A DNA stretch of 64,000 nt from Arcobacter sp. LA11 (GTDB taxonomy: Bacteria > Campylobacterota > Campylobacteria > Campylobacterales > Arcobacteraceae), in NCBI RefSeq assembly GCF_001895145.1, contig NZ_BDIR01000002.1:248001-312000 (forward strand), given 5' to 3'. Within the stretch, counting starts at the first letter, position 1, and each line of letters opens with the position of its first letter. A program made the position numbers and the translations under genes. This document shows positions 45,436 through 54,984 of this stretch, in pieces. The notes beneath the pieces were generated by a model. The model saw nothing but the letters and a program-made list of their open reading frames with translations. It was not told where the DNA came from and did no database searches.

Positions 45436-45570
45436 TAAATACCCTTATAATAAAAATTTGATTTTATTATATCAGTTTTTTTTCTTAAAAAATTGATTAT
45501 TATCATGTATTTAACAATCACTAAACACTAATTATCTAAAATTTAAAAAATGATAACTTAGGATAAAACT

Positions 45571-46098
45571 ATGAAATTAAAATATATAATCTTAACTCTT
45601 TTTTTGACATTGAGTTTAAATGCAAGAGGTATTGAAGGACAAAAAGCACCAAGTTTTGGAGTTGATAAGTGGATTCAAACAAATGGGAAAGGCTCTTTAG
45701 ATATAGGTGATTTCAAAGGAAAAGTTTTATATCTTTATGGTTTTCAATCATGGTGTCCAGGGTGTCATTCCCATGGGTTTCCCACATTAAAAACTTTATC
45801 AAAATATTATGAAAATGACAAAGATGTAGCTTTTGTAGCAGTTCAAACAGTTTTTGAAGGTTTTTCTACAAATACTATAGATGCAGCAAAAAAGATAATA
45901 AAAGATTACGCTTTAACCATGCCAGTTGGACATAGTGGATTAAACAATAAAAGATCACAACTAATGATAAATTATAAAACAGGTGGAACCCCTTGGACTA
46001 TTATTGTAGATAAAAAAGGAATTGTAAGATTTAATAATTTTCATTTAACAGTGGATGAATTAAAAATGATGATTGATGGCTTAAAAGAAGAGAGTTGA
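45571..46098 (+). CDS. TlpA-like exported thiol-disulfide protein
   Basis: The 175-residue protein has a signal peptide ending NARG and a thioredoxin fold with the active site WCPGCHSHG (C62-P-G-C65). [13 protein letters not shown] contains the cis-proline region. CPGC differs from the usual CxPC of TlpA/ResA. It likely acts in the periplasm on thiols of exported proteins. It is 4 bases from the DUF255 gene, so the pair is an operon. Confidence 0.82.
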   Translation: MKLKYIILTLFLTLSLNARGIEGQKAPSFGVDKWIQTNGKGSLDIGDFKGKVLYLYGFQSWCPGCHSHGFPTLKTLSKYYENDKDVAFVAVQTVFEGFSTNTIDAAKKIIKDYALTMPVGHSGLNNKRSQLMINYKTGGTPWTIIVDKKGIVRFNNFHLTVDELKMMIDGLKEES

Positions 46099-46102
46099 TT
46101 TT

Positions 46103-48154
46103 ATGAATAGTTTTTTTAAAAATAAAATTAATCAATCTTTTTATATGAGGATTCTAAAAGTTCTACTACTCTTTGTCATTATGAGTACAATAACAAATGC
46201 AAAAGAAAAATATACAAATGAACTGATAAAAGAAGATTCTCCTTACTTACAACAACATGCACACAATCCAGTAAATTGGATGGCATGGAACAAAAAGGCT
46301 TTTAAAAAAGCAAAAGAAGAAAATAAAATGATTTTTCTCTCTATTGGATATAGTACTTGTCATTGGTGTCATGTTATGGAAGAAGAGTCTTTTGAAAATG
46401 AAGAAGTTGCAAAGCTTTTAAATAAAAACTATATCTCGATAAAAGTAGATAGAGAAGAGATGCCCCATGTTGATAAATATTTTCAAAATGTTCATAATCT
46501 TGTAAATAGAAGAGCAGGAGGATGGCCTTTAACTATTATTTTAACTCCCCAAAGAAAAGCATTTTTTGCAGCTACTTATATCCCTGTAGAAAAAAATTAT
46601 GGAAGAACTGGAATAAAAGAACTTCTTCGTGATATTCAATCTGGTTTTGAAAATGATAAAAAGAGAATATATGAAATTTCAAATAATATTGAAAGAATAT
46701 TAGAAGAGAATAGAAGCTCCTCTTATGAAAAAAAAGATTTAAACATCTCTTTGGTAAATCAGTTTGTAAAAGAAATTGATAATTCTTTTGACCATGAAAA
46801 CCATGGAATAGGTGAACGTCCAAAATTCCCCCATGCATCAACAACTGAAACACTACTTGATATATATAAAGTTTTTAAAGATGAAAAGGCTTTAGAATTA
46901 GCTACTAAAATGTTAAAAGCCATGGCAAATGGCGGGATAAATGACCAAATAGAAGGCGGATTTTATAGATATAGTGTAGATGAAAAATGGATGATACCTC
47001 ATTTTGAAAAGATGTTATATACAAATGCAGAACTTCTTAGCTCATATTCCAAAGCGTATATTATTACAAAAGATGAGTTTTATAAAAATGTTGTAGATGG
47101 AATAATCTCTTTTACTAAAAAAAGATTTGAAGATCAAAATCTTTTATATAGTGCAAGTGATGCAGATAGTTTAGTAGGAAATGAAAAAGAAGAGGGTGCT
47201 TATTTTGTATTTTCATATGATGAGGTAGCAGATTTTTTAAAGAAAAAAAATTATTCTTCAAATGAAATAGAAGAGATTATTGAATATTTTAATATAACTT
47301 TTGAAGGTAATTTTGAAAATGGATTAAATAATCCATATTTATCAAAAGATACATTTCTCAAAAACTTAGAAAAAATAAAAAAAGATTTGACAGAGTTACG
47401 TTCTTTTAAGCCTTATCCTTTTATAGACAATAAAATTTTAACATCATGGAATGCTATGTATATTTCTGCTTTATTTGAAGCAGGGAAAATAGATAAAAAA
47501 AATAGTGAAAATGCAATCAAACTTTTAGATGAAGTTCTAAAAAAACTTTATGTAAAAGATATTTTATACCATCAAAGATTAGTACATAAAAAACCAAAAG
47601 TAAAAGCTCTATTTGAAGACTATTCATTTTTAATTTCTGCACTTTTAAAAGCTTATGATTTTTCTTTAGATAAAAAATATTTAGCTTTAGCTTCGAAATT
47701 TAACAAAGAGGCAATTAATAAGTTTTATAAACAGAAGAATTGGCTTATGAGTGATGGTGAGTTTAAGTCCCATGCAGATGTTTATGATAGTGCATATAAA
47801 AGTTCATTATCTTTAATGATAGATAATATTCTAAAAATAGCTTTATTAACTGATGATTTAGAACTTCAAAATTTAGCTAAAAAATCTTTAGATAATAACT
47901 CTTATGTTTTATCTTCAAGACCAAGTAGTTCTGTATGGTTATTAAGAACTTACCTAGCATATCAAAAAGGTTATATATCTTTAAAAGCTACAAAAGAGAT
48001 GTTATCAAATAAAGAGTATATAAATTATCCTTTTTTATTAAAAAAGCTTGATAATCAAAAAAAATATTTAGCTTGTAAAATTGGAATATGTTTTTCTTAT
48101 AGTGAAGATTTTACTGAAATAATAAAAGAAATAAAAAAGAATATAGAAAAATAG
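46103..48154 (+). CDS. Exported DUF255 (YyaL/SPATA20-like) thioredoxin-domain protein
   Basis: The 683-residue protein starts with a basic stretch and an export signal ([19 protein letters not shown]). DUF255 follows: [17 protein letters not shown], then CHWC at 86-89, [11 protein letters not shown], and a C-terminal (alpha/alpha)6-type barrel ([22 protein letters not shown]). Family members are usually cytosolic, so an export signal is worth noting. Function is not established. A second ATG at 46145 would begin right at the signal sequence. Confidence 0.82.
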   Translation: MNSFFKNKINQSFYMRILKVLLLFVIMSTITNAKEKYTNELIKEDSPYLQQHAHNPVNWMAWNKKAFKKAKEENKMIFLSIGYSTCHWCHVMEEESFENEEVAKLLNKNYISIKVDREEMPHVDKYFQNVHNLVNRRAGGWPLTIILTPQRKAFFAATYIPVEKNYGRTGIKELLRDIQSGFENDKKRIYEISNNIERILEENRSSSYEKKDLNISLVNQFVKEIDNSFDHENHGIGERPKFPHASTTETLLDIYKVFKDEKALELATKMLKAMANGGINDQIEGGFYRYSVDEKWMIPHFEKMLYTNAELLSSYSKAYIITKDEFYKNVVDGIISFTKKRFEDQNLLYSASDADSLVGNEKEEGAYFVFSYDEVADFLKKKNYSSNEIEEIIEYFNITFEGNFENGLNNPYLSKDTFLKNLEKIKKDLTELRSFKPYPFIDNKILTSWNAMYISALFEAGKIDKKNSENAIKLLDEVLKKLYVKDILYHQRLVHKKPKVKALFEDYSFLISALLKAYDFSLDKKYLALASKFNKEAINKFYKQKNWLMSDGEFKSHADVYDSAYKSSLSLMIDNILKIALLTDDLELQNLAKKSLDNNSYVLSSRPSSSVWLLRTYLAYQKGYISLKATKEMLSNKEYINYPFLLKKLDNQKKYLACKIGICFSYSEDFTEIIKEIKKNIEK

Positions 48155-48176
48155 AGTTTATTTAAACTCTATTTTT
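48147..48176. terminator. Bidirectional terminator between DUF255 and flavoprotein genes
   Basis: A 13-base stem (AAAAATAGAGTTT/AAACTCTATTTTT) with an ATTT loop overlaps the stop of the DUF255 gene. It has T-runs on both strands, suiting termination of both convergent genes. Confidence 0.8.
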
Positions 48177-48190
48177 TATAATTTAGTTTT

Positions 48191-49498
48191 TTAGCTTTCG
48201 ATTCCTAATATATCTTCAATTAGACCAAAATACCAACCTTCGGCAGCGTCAGCTGTGAAAGTATCAATATCAGAAGTAATAGATGTTACATGAACCTTAT
48301 CTGTAAATTTATATAAGTGACTAATTGATACAGCTTTATTTTCTGATACCATTGAGTAACAAACATTTCCAGGTAGATATGTTTTGTATTTATATCCTTC
48401 TCCTTTAATTCTATTTACTAATTCTTCTGCAACTAAATAAGCACATGAGTTAGCCATTTGCGCAGACTTGGGATAAGGATACTCTCCTTGTGAATCACCA
48501 ATAATATAAACATCTTCATGTGAAATTGATCTAAAAGTTGGTTGTCTAAGTTTTGCCCAACCATTTACATAGGTTTCTAGACCTGCTTTTTTTATTAATT
48601 TATTTGCGGTATTTGGCGGAATAATAGATGCTTCTTCAAAAGGTAAAGTAATTTTCTCAAATACTAAAGTTTTTTTATTGAAACTTTCAATATAAATCTC
48701 TTTTTTATCAAAGTCTACATCTTTGAATTTTGTATTTGATTTATATTCAATAATATCTTTATGAATTTCATTAAAGGTTTGAGTAAATCTTTCAGGCTTT
48801 GCAGCAGGCTTAACTCTAGGGTCAATTATAATTACTTTTCCATCTATTTTATTTTTCTTAAAATATGTTGCAATCATACAAGCTCTTTCATATGGTGCAG
48901 GGGGACATTTATAAGCTTGTGATGGAATAGATATTACAAAATTTCCACCTTTAAAGTTTTTAATCATACGTTTTAGTTTAAGGTGTTCACTTCCAGGTTT
49001 TAATCCAGGAGGAGCTTTAACTTCACACTCTTTTGCTTTTTTTATATCTCGTCTAAATAGTTTTTTATAGTTATAATCAATACCTACTGCCATAATTAGA
49101 TATTCATATTCAATAGTTCCTTGCTCTGTAGTAATGATTTTTTTATCTTTATCAATATCGCTAATAGTTGCATTTATAAAATTGTATTTATATTTTTCAA
49201 TAGCGCTGTTATAATCATAATTCAAATCTTCATATGAAATATTTCTAACTTCACCTAACCATGCATTTGAAAATGGACAAGATGAAAAGTTTACTCTTTT
49301 TTCTATAACTGTTACATCTAAATTTGGATTTAATGTTTTTAATTGTTTTGCACAAGAAAGTCCTGCAAACCCTCCACCACAAATTGCAATTTTTGTTTTA
49401 GTTGATTTACTATTTGTTTTTGCATTTGAAACTGCTTTTACAGAGGTAAGAGATGCTGCTGTTAAAATAGAGAGTTTAAAAAAGTCACGTCTAATCAT
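48191..49498 (-). CDS. Tat-exported FAD oxidoreductase, flavocytochrome c sulfide dehydrogenase (FccB/SoxF) type
   Basis: The 435-residue protein has a twin-arginine signal (MIRRDFFKLS) and an FAD-binding GGGFAGLSCAKQL. SSCPFSNAWLGE and YKCPPAPYERA hold the two cysteines that form the redox pair in sulfide dehydrogenases. The FCSD C-terminal flavin-binding region (GNVCYSMVSENKAVSISHLYK) completes it. It would oxidise sulfide in the periplasm, or act as SoxF. No cytochrome partner (FccA) is adjacent. The Tat route implies it folds with FAD before export. Confidence 0.85.
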   Translation of the reverse strand: MIRRDFFKLSILTAASLTSVKAVSNAKTNSKSTKTKIAICGGGFAGLSCAKQLKTLNPNLDVTVIEKRVNFSSCPFSNAWLGEVRNISYEDLNYDYNSAIEKYKYNFINATISDIDKDKKIITTEQGTIEYEYLIMAVGIDYNYKKLFRRDIKKAKECEVKAPPGLKPGSEHLKLKRMIKNFKGGNFVISIPSQAYKCPPAPYERACMIATYFKKNKIDGKVIIIDPRVKPAAKPERFTQTFNEIHKDIIEYKSNTKFKDVDFDKKEIYIESFNKKTLVFEKITLPFEEASIIPPNTANKLIKKAGLETYVNGWAKLRQPTFRSISHEDVYIIGDSQGEYPYPKSAQMANSCAYLVAEELVNRIKGEGYKYKTYLPGNVCYSMVSENKAVSISHLYKFTDKVHVTSITSDIDTFTADAAEGWYFGLIEDILGIES

Positions 49499-49685
49499 AA
49501 TAAACCTTTTATTTTTTTACTATTGTAGCAAAAAAATCTTTTCAAGTTAAATAAAATTTATATTAATAATAAGTTTTTGTTATGTCAATCTTTTTTACTC
49601 ATTAATATAGCGTTAAGAAAAGATTTAAAAATGATTAAAAGCCTCATGTCATAATTTCACTGTAACAAATAAAAAAGGATTGAAA

Positions 49686-50153
49686 ATGAAAACAAAAGTA
49701 TTAGTAGGAATCGGATTAACAGGATTATTAGTAACAGGAGCTTATGCAGCTTATAATAATCAAGGAATGAAACAAGGTGCAAATTGCAATATGCAAGGAG
49801 CAAAAAAAATGATGATGCAAAAAGGGTATAAAAAGGGACAACATGGACCAATGGCTTTATTAAAAAAGCTAAACTTGACACCAGAACAAACTAAACAAAT
49901 TCAAACTATCAAGAAAGATATGATGAAAAATAAAATTACTCCTGATGTAGCATTTACAAAAGATGGTTTTAATAAAGCAAAATTTATTGAAATAATGAAA
50001 CAAAAAAGAGAGAATATGATAGAATCTAAAGCAGAAATGATTGATAGAGTTTATAAGATTCTAACACCAAAACAAAAAGAGCAATTCAAAGTTTTAATGG
50101 AACTTAAAAAAGAAAAAAGAATGGCTATGATGGAAAAAAGGATGAATTTTTGA
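49686..50153 (+). CDS. Spy/CpxP-like periplasmic protein
   Basis: The 155-residue protein has a signal peptide ending around GAYAAYN. The mature part is very rich in Lys, Met and Gln. Two LTxxQ-type motifs are present (LTPEQTKQ and LTPKQKEQ), the hallmark of Spy/CpxP chaperones that bind unfolded proteins and restrain the Cpx sensor. ATG at 49686 fits AAGGA with 6-base spacing; TTG at 49680 does not. It is followed directly by a response regulator and a sensor kinase, the expected partners. Confidence 0.75.
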   Translation: MKTKVLVGIGLTGLLVTGAYAAYNNQGMKQGANCNMQGAKKMMMQKGYKKGQHGPMALLKKLNLTPEQTKQIQTIKKDMMKNKITPDVAFTKDGFNKAKFIEIMKQKRENMIESKAEMIDRVYKILTPKQKEQFKVLMELKKEKRMAMMEKRMNF

Positions 50154-50833
50154 TTAAGATTGCGATGGTAGAAGATGATTTAGAATTAGCAGATGTTCTA
50201 ACTCAATATTTAAAGCAATATAATATAGAAGTAACAAACTACGAAGAGCCTTTTTTGGCTCTTAGTAGTTTAAAACTTTATAAGTATGATTTAATCATAT
50301 TAGATTTAACTCTCCCTGGAATGGATGGTCTTGATGTGTGTAAGGCTATTGTAAAAGATTTTGATATTCCAATTATTATTTCAAGTGCAAGAAGTGATAT
50401 AACAGACAAAGTCACAGCTTTACAACTTGGAGCTGATGATTACTTACCTAAACCATATGACCCAAGAGAATTAGAAGTAAGAATTAAAACTATTTTAAGA
50501 AGATTTAACCATAATGGAATAGAAGAAAAAAATGAAAAAGAATCTCTTTTTAAACTAAATGGTGATAAAAAAGAGATAACAAAAAATGGAAAGTATATTA
50601 AGTTAACAGCTGCTGAGTATGAAGTCTTATCTTTGATGTTAAAAAGAGAAGGTTTTGTAATAAGTAGAGAAGATATATTTGAAAACTCTGATTTACTGAA
50701 TTCTGATTATGAAAATTCAGGTTCATTAGCTGTTATAATTAATAGAATAAGACATAAGATTGAAGATAATCCAAAAGAACCTAGTTATCTTCATACAATA
50801 AGAGGAATGGGGTATAAATTTACAAATGAATAG
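50150..50833 (+). CDS. OmpR-type response regulator
   Basis: The 227-residue protein has a receiver domain with the phospho-acceptor Asp in IILDLTLPGMDG and Lys in LPKPYDPRE. It ends in a winged-helix DNA-binding domain (INRIRHKIEDNPKEPSYLHT, IRGMGYKF). The TTG start overlaps the stop of the Spy-like gene. Together with the next gene it forms a two-component system likely responding to envelope stress, by analogy with CpxRA. Confidence 0.88.
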   Translation: MIKIAMVEDDLELADVLTQYLKQYNIEVTNYEEPFLALSSLKLYKYDLIILDLTLPGMDGLDVCKAIVKDFDIPIIISSARSDITDKVTALQLGADDYLPKPYDPRELEVRIKTILRRFNHNGIEEKNEKESLFKLNGDKKEITKNGKYIKLTAAEYEVLSLMLKREGFVISREDIFENSDLLNSDYENSGSLAVIINRIRHKIEDNPKEPSYLHTIRGMGYKFTNE

Positions 50834-52067
50834 ACAATCAATATTTTTCACAATAACAGTAAGTTTTATAATATCAATTATCTTAGTAATAATTAGTTTT
50901 GGAATAATGATGTTTGGAAGTCAAAAAAAGATGGAACATCATCTTTTAGAAAAATATACACCTGTTGCTAAAATGATTTATAGACAACACTTTAGAAAAG
51001 GTGGTGTTAATAAAAAGTTCAAAGAAAATTTCACAGCTTTAAATTATGAATTATTTACTAGAAAAGGTCCAATTGATGGAATTACTTATAACCCAAAAAC
51101 AAAAGTTATTGTAGAAAGAAGATTTAAAGATTCATTACTAAGAGTTTTACAAGTAAATGATAGACAATTTATATATATTAAAAATAGAGGTAAAACTTTT
51201 TTAGTTGAAGATAAAAATGAAATTACAAAAAATTCTAAGATTTATATTGTTTTAGTCTTTGCAATTATATTAATTACCTTAATTCTATCGTTTATTGTAA
51301 CTATAAAAAAACTTATGCCTCTTAAAGTTCTTAAAGATAAAGTAAGTAATTTAGGTGATGAGAATTTTGATTTTGAATGTTGTGATAGTAATAGTAAAGA
51401 TGAAGTATCAATGCTTGGTATGGAGTTTAAAAAGACTGCAAAAAAATTAAAAGATATTAAAGAAGCTAGAAATGTATTTATTCGAAATATTATGCATGAG
51501 CTTAAAACTCCTATTACAAAGGGAAAATTTTTAACAGAAATCGAAAGAAATGAAGAAAATGATGAAAAATTAAAAGAAGTATTTATTCGTTTAGAATCAT
51601 TGATTAATGAATTTGCTTCTATTGAAGAGCTTATCTCTTCAAGTAAAAATATTGAAAAAAACTATTATTTTTTAGATGATATCTTAGATAATGCAAAAGA
51701 TATTTTGATGGTAGAAGAAGATGAGGTAGTAGGTCATTTTGAAAATAAAAAACTGGAAGTAAATTTCAAACTATTTTCAATTGCAGTTAAAAATCTTATT
51801 GATAATGCAATTAAATATTCTCCTGATAAAAAAGTTGAAATAAAAACAGAAAATCAAGATATTATATTTGAAAATAGAGGTAAAGAATTAAAATATGATT
51901 TAGAAAGATATTATGAGCCATTTTTTGCAAATGAAGAAAAAATAGAAAATTCTTTTGGCTTAGGATTATATATTATTCATAACATTTTAAAAGCAAATAA
52001 TTACTCTTTATCATATGAATACAAAAATGGTATAAATATATTCAGATGTAAAAAGGATGAAGAATAA
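50826..52067 (+). CDS. Sensor histidine kinase, ArsS/CpxA-like
   Basis: The 413-residue protein has an N-terminal membrane helix (~9-31), a periplasmic region of ~105 residues, and a second helix (~138-160). A HAMP-like segment follows, then the H-box NIMHELKTPITKGKF, N-box NLIDNAIKYSP and a degenerate ATP lid ending GLGLYIIHNIL. It overlaps the response regulator by 8 bases. The sensor domain fits the ArsS-type kinases of Campylobacterota. Its stop lies in the leader of the next gene. Confidence 0.85.
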   Translation: MNRQSIFFTITVSFIISIILVIISFGIMMFGSQKKMEHHLLEKYTPVAKMIYRQHFRKGGVNKKFKENFTALNYELFTRKGPIDGITYNPKTKVIVERRFKDSLLRVLQVNDRQFIYIKNRGKTFLVEDKNEITKNSKIYIVLVFAIILITLILSFIVTIKKLMPLKVLKDKVSNLGDENFDFECCDSNSKDEVSMLGMEFKKTAKKLKDIKEARNVFIRNIMHELKTPITKGKFLTEIERNEENDEKLKEVFIRLESLINEFASIEELISSSKNIEKNYYFLDDILDNAKDILMVEEDEVVGHFENKKLEVNFKLFSIAVKNLIDNAIKYSPDKKVEIKTENQDIIFENRGKELKYDLERYYEPFFANEEKIENSFGLGLYIIHNILKANNYSLSYEYKNGINIFRCKKDEE

Positions 52068-53200
52068 TCTACGATATTGCTGTTATAGGAGCAGGGGCCA
52101 GTGGTTTGATGTTCGCATCACGAGTTAAAAATAAAAAAATTTGTATAATTGAATCAAACTCTAAAATTGGTGAAAAAATAAAAGTTTCTGGTGGAGCAAA
52201 GTGCAATATCACAAACGAAAAAGTAAGTGAAAAAAACTATTTAGGAAATCAAGAATTTACAAAAAATACTCTAGAAGGTTTTTCAAATAAAGATTTATTA
52301 AATTTTTTAAATGAAAATGGGGTTTATCCAAAAGTAAATCCTAAGATTGTAAAAGGAACGTATTTTTGTAATAGTTCCAAAGAAGTAATATCTATGTTTG
52401 AAAAGCTTACTACTCATACAAAAAAGTTTTTAAATACAAAAGTATTAGATATAGAATATAAAAATTTCTTCAAAATAAAAACAGATAAACAAACAATAGA
52501 AGCAAAAAAAGTTGTAGTAGCAAGTGGTGGATTATCTTATGTATCATTAGGAGCTTCATCTATAGCTTATGATATTGCTTCTAAATTTGGACATACAATA
52601 GAAAAAACAAAACCTGCACTTGTAGGTTTTACAGTACAAAAAGACCAATTTTGGTTTAAAAATTTAAGTGGTTTATCTTGTATGGTTGAAACTAAAGTAG
52701 GAGATAAAACTTTTGAAGGATCATTACTCTTTGCACATAAAGGTTGCTCTGGCCCTGTTATTTTAAACTCTTCTCTTTATTGGCAAAAAGGAAAAATGAG
52801 TATTGATTTTATTCCAAAGAAAAAATTTGAAAACTTTTTAAAAGGAAATAAAAAGATAAGTACAGCTTTCCCTCTTCCTAAAAGATTTATGATAGAGTTT
52901 TTAAATTCAATCTGCTTAGAAGATAAACCTGTTAGTTCTTTATTAAATGAAGAAAAAGAGAAATTAAAAGTTTTAAAAAATTATGAGTTTTCTCCTGCAG
53001 GAACTTTTGGATATACAAAAGCAGAAGTCACAAGTGGTGGAATAAATTCAGACGAAATAAATCAAGAAACTTTTGAAAGTTTAAAACAGAAAGATTTATA
53101 TTTTTTAGGTGAGTGTCTAGATATAACTGGTGAATTAGGTGGATACAATTTTCAGCTCTATTTTGCACAAGGTTTTGTTTGTGCAAAAGGCTTAGCTTAG
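52064..53200 (+). CDS. HI0933-family FAD-dependent oxidoreductase with non-canonical start
   Basis: The family (BaiN/YhiN-like) binds FAD. The Rossmann motif GAGASGLMFAS, KVSGGAKCNITN and GELGGYNFQ identify it. The first canonical starts (TTG 52106, ATG 52109) lie after the GxGxxG motif, so a protein begun there could not bind FAD normally. The frame stays open back to 52061. ATA at 52064 or ATC at 52067 follow AAGGA at 52053-52057 and would give a normal N terminus (IYDIAVIGAG). Alternatively one extra base near 52065 has broken an ATG start at 52057. I chose 52064. Confidence 0.75.
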   Translation: MIYDIAVIGAGASGLMFASRVKNKKICIIESNSKIGEKIKVSGGAKCNITNEKVSEKNYLGNQEFTKNTLEGFSNKDLLNFLNENGVYPKVNPKIVKGTYFCNSSKEVISMFEKLTTHTKKFLNTKVLDIEYKNFFKIKTDKQTIEAKKVVVASGGLSYVSLGASSIAYDIASKFGHTIEKTKPALVGFTVQKDQFWFKNLSGLSCMVETKVGDKTFEGSLLFAHKGCSGPVILNSSLYWQKGKMSIDFIPKKKFENFLKGNKKISTAFPLPKRFMIEFLNSICLEDKPVSSLLNEEKEKLKVLKNYEFSPAGTFGYTKAEVTSGGINSDEINQETFESLKQKDLYFLGECLDITGELGGYNFQLYFAQGFVCAKGLA

Positions 53201-53367
53201 TGTGTTTAATTATCTCTGTTATTTGTTTTGCTCTTGCTTACAATTTTTATGAAGCAGGAGATATAAGTATCGCAATCATAAATTTGATAATTGCAATTTT
53301 CTTTGCTTTACTTATGTTAAGAAATATTTTGAAGACTAAAAAAGAGAGAAAAGAAAGTAAACCCTAA
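53200..53367 (+). CDS. Small two-helix membrane protein
   Basis: The 55-residue protein starts with GTG at 53200, overlapping the stop of the flavoprotein gene (TAGTG), with AAAGG 9 bases upstream. There are two hydrophobic stretches (LIISVICFALAYNFY and ISIAIINLIIAIFFALLML) and a basic tail (KTKKERKESKP). A TTG at 53179 would add seven residues but has no such site. Unknown function. Confidence 0.6.
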   Translation: MCLIISVICFALAYNFYEAGDISIAIINLIIAIFFALLMLRNILKTKKERKESKP

Positions 53368-53398
53368 TCATACACTAGATACAATTCGATTTATAACA

Positions 53399-53416
53399 AG
53401 AGTAACTCGTTACTCT
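53399..53416 (+). terminator. Small hairpin after the flavoprotein operon
   Basis: AGAGTAAC and GTTACTCT pair around TC, followed by a T-rich stretch (CTTTAGAGTTTT). It lies 32 bases after the small membrane protein gene and before the leader element, so it may end the upstream operon. Confidence 0.45.
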
Positions 53417-53428
53417 CTTTAGAGTTTT

Positions 53429-53516
53429 GCTACTTTTAAGAGGATTTTATATCCTCTGATAAAAAGTAGACATAAAATATATTGGTCCCTTAAAAAATGG
53501 GACATTTTTTAAGGAA
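53429..53516 (+). promoter_or_regulatory. Two-hairpin leader element, copy 1 (before the ymdB-like gene)
   Basis: Hairpin 1 (53430-53469) has outer stem CTACTTTT/AAAAGTAG and inner stem AGAGGAT/ATCCTCT with loop TTTAT. A 15-base AT-rich linker contains CATAAAATAT, a possible -10 box. Hairpin 2 pairs GTCCC (53485-53489) with GGGAC (53499-53503), then A and six T. AAGGA, the ribosome-binding site, is at 53511-53515 and the TTG start at 53522. About 78 of 88 bases match copy 2 at 56082. I do not recognise it as a known riboswitch. Confidence 0.65.
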
Positions 53517-53521
53517 CATAG

Positions 53522-54334
53522 TTGAGAATCGCATTTATTGGAGATATTGTTGGTCGTCCTGGCCGAAAAATCATAAAAGAAAACCTATCTAAAATTAGAG
53601 TAGAATATAACATTGATTTTGTAATTGCAAATGGTGAAAATGCAAGTCATGGTTTTGGACTGACAACAAAAAATTGTGATGAACTTTTAAAAGCAGGAAT
53701 AGATGTAATAACAGGTGGAAATCACTCTTTTGATAAAAAAAGAGAGATGTTTGCACTTTTAGAAACGGAAAATGTATTAAGACCAGATAATTATCCTGCT
53801 GGAATTCCAGGTTCTGGATTAAAAATATTTGAAGTTGGTTCTGAAAAATTAGCTGTAATAAATTTAATGGGACAGTTTGCAATGCCAACAGTTGAAAACC
53901 CTTTTAACTGGGCTAGAAAACTTGTAGATGAATTAAAAGAACAAGATATTAAAAATATATTTATTGATTTTCATGCAGAAGCAACAAGTGAAAAAAGAGT
54001 TATTTTTATGATGTTAAAAGGTGAAGTAAGTTCTATTTGTGGTACTCATACCCATGTTGGAACAGATGATTTACAAATTATGGATGGAACTTCATATTTA
54101 ACTGATATTGGACTTACTGGTTGTAGAGATAATGTAATTGGAATGGATAAAAAAGTTCCAATTGCTAAAGCTACTACTGGATTAGGTGGACATTTTGAAG
54201 TTCCAAATGCATGTAAATCTATTCTTCAAATAATGGTTACAGATATTGAAGAAGGTCGAGCAGTAAATAGTTTTAAATTAAAAAAACTTTGTAATAAACA
54301 AGAACTTATAAAAACAGATGCAATTGCCGACTAA
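53522..54334 (+). CDS. YmdB-like metallophosphoesterase (TIGR00282 family)
   Basis: The 270-residue protein has all binuclear metal motifs: FIGDIVGRPG, NGENASHGFG, GGNHSFD, DFHAEATSEK and GTHTHVGTDD. YmdB of Bacillus is a cyclic-nucleotide phosphodiesterase affecting biofilm and RNA turnover. Members in Campylobacterota are uncharacterised as far as I know. The start is TTG with AAGGA 6 bases before it, downstream of the two-hairpin leader. Its 3' end overlaps the glycosylase gene by 17 bases. Confidence 0.9.
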   Translation: MRIAFIGDIVGRPGRKIIKENLSKIRVEYNIDFVIANGENASHGFGLTTKNCDELLKAGIDVITGGNHSFDKKREMFALLETENVLRPDNYPAGIPGSGLKIFEVGSEKLAVINLMGQFAMPTVENPFNWARKLVDELKEQDIKNIFIDFHAEATSEKRVIFMMLKGEVSSICGTHTHVGTDDLQIMDGTSYLTDIGLTGCRDNVIGMDKKVPIAKATTGLGGHFEVPNACKSILQIMVTDIEEGRAVNSFKLKKLCNKQELIKTDAIAD

Positions 54335-54965
54335 TATTTCTAATAGCTATGAGCTTTTAGAATTTTTAAAAAATCAAAATCTACTTGAAGGTCATCCTGA
54401 GTTTTGGTGGTCAAGTGCAAGTGATTTTGAAATTTTAATTGGTGCAATATTAACTCAAAATACAAAATGGACAAATGTTGAAAAATCTTTAGAAAACTTA
54501 CGAAAACTTGATTTATTATCTTTTCAAAAATTAATAGATATTGACTTAGAAGTTTTGATTTTAGCAATTACTCCTAGTGGGTTTAAAAATCAAAAAGCAG
54601 TAAGATTAAAACAGTTAGCAAAAAATATAATTGATGAATTTATAACTTTTGAAAACTTTTGTGAAAATGTATCAAAAGAGTGGTTGTTAGAACAAAAAGG
54701 TATTGGACTTGAAACTGCTGATGCAATTTTGTGTTATGCTTGCCATCAAGAGTTTATGGTAGTTGATAAATATACACAAAGGTTAGTAAAACACTTTGGA
54801 TTTGAGTTTGAGAACTATGAAGATTTACAAGCTTGGTGTGAATATGGAATTAATGAAAACTTCGATAAAATATCTAAACTTTATGGGTTTGAAATATCTT
54901 TAAACAAACTTTATTGTAGATTCCACGGTAAGATTATCGAATTTATGAAGAGTAATAAACTATGA
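54318..54965 (+). CDS. MagIII-like 3-methyladenine DNA glycosylase (HhH-GPD)
   Basis: The 215-residue protein has an endonuclease III fold: FEILIGAILTQNTKW, hairpin-helix-hairpin GIGLETADAIL and catalytic Asp in VVDKYTQRL. The Lys that gives EndoIII its lyase activity is Glu here (GLETAD). The C-terminal four-Cys iron-sulfur site is missing. Both features fit H. pylori MagIII, a monofunctional glycosylase for alkylated bases. It overlaps the phosphodiesterase gene and is 19 bases before the ParA-like gene. Confidence 0.82.
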   Translation: MQLPTNISNSYELLEFLKNQNLLEGHPEFWWSSASDFEILIGAILTQNTKWTNVEKSLENLRKLDLLSFQKLIDIDLEVLILAITPSGFKNQKAVRLKQLAKNIIDEFITFENFCENVSKEWLLEQKGIGLETADAILCYACHQEFMVVDKYTQRLVKHFGFEFENYEDLQAWCEYGINENFDKISKLYGFEISLNKLYCRFHGKIIEFMKSNKL

Positions 54966-54984
54966 GTATCATGAGGGTTAAGAA

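Noticed and set aside
45494-45505. TGATTATTATCA, Fur-box-like, upstream of the TlpA-like gene
   Set aside because: Only a short partial palindrome in very AT-rich DNA; such matches are expected by chance.
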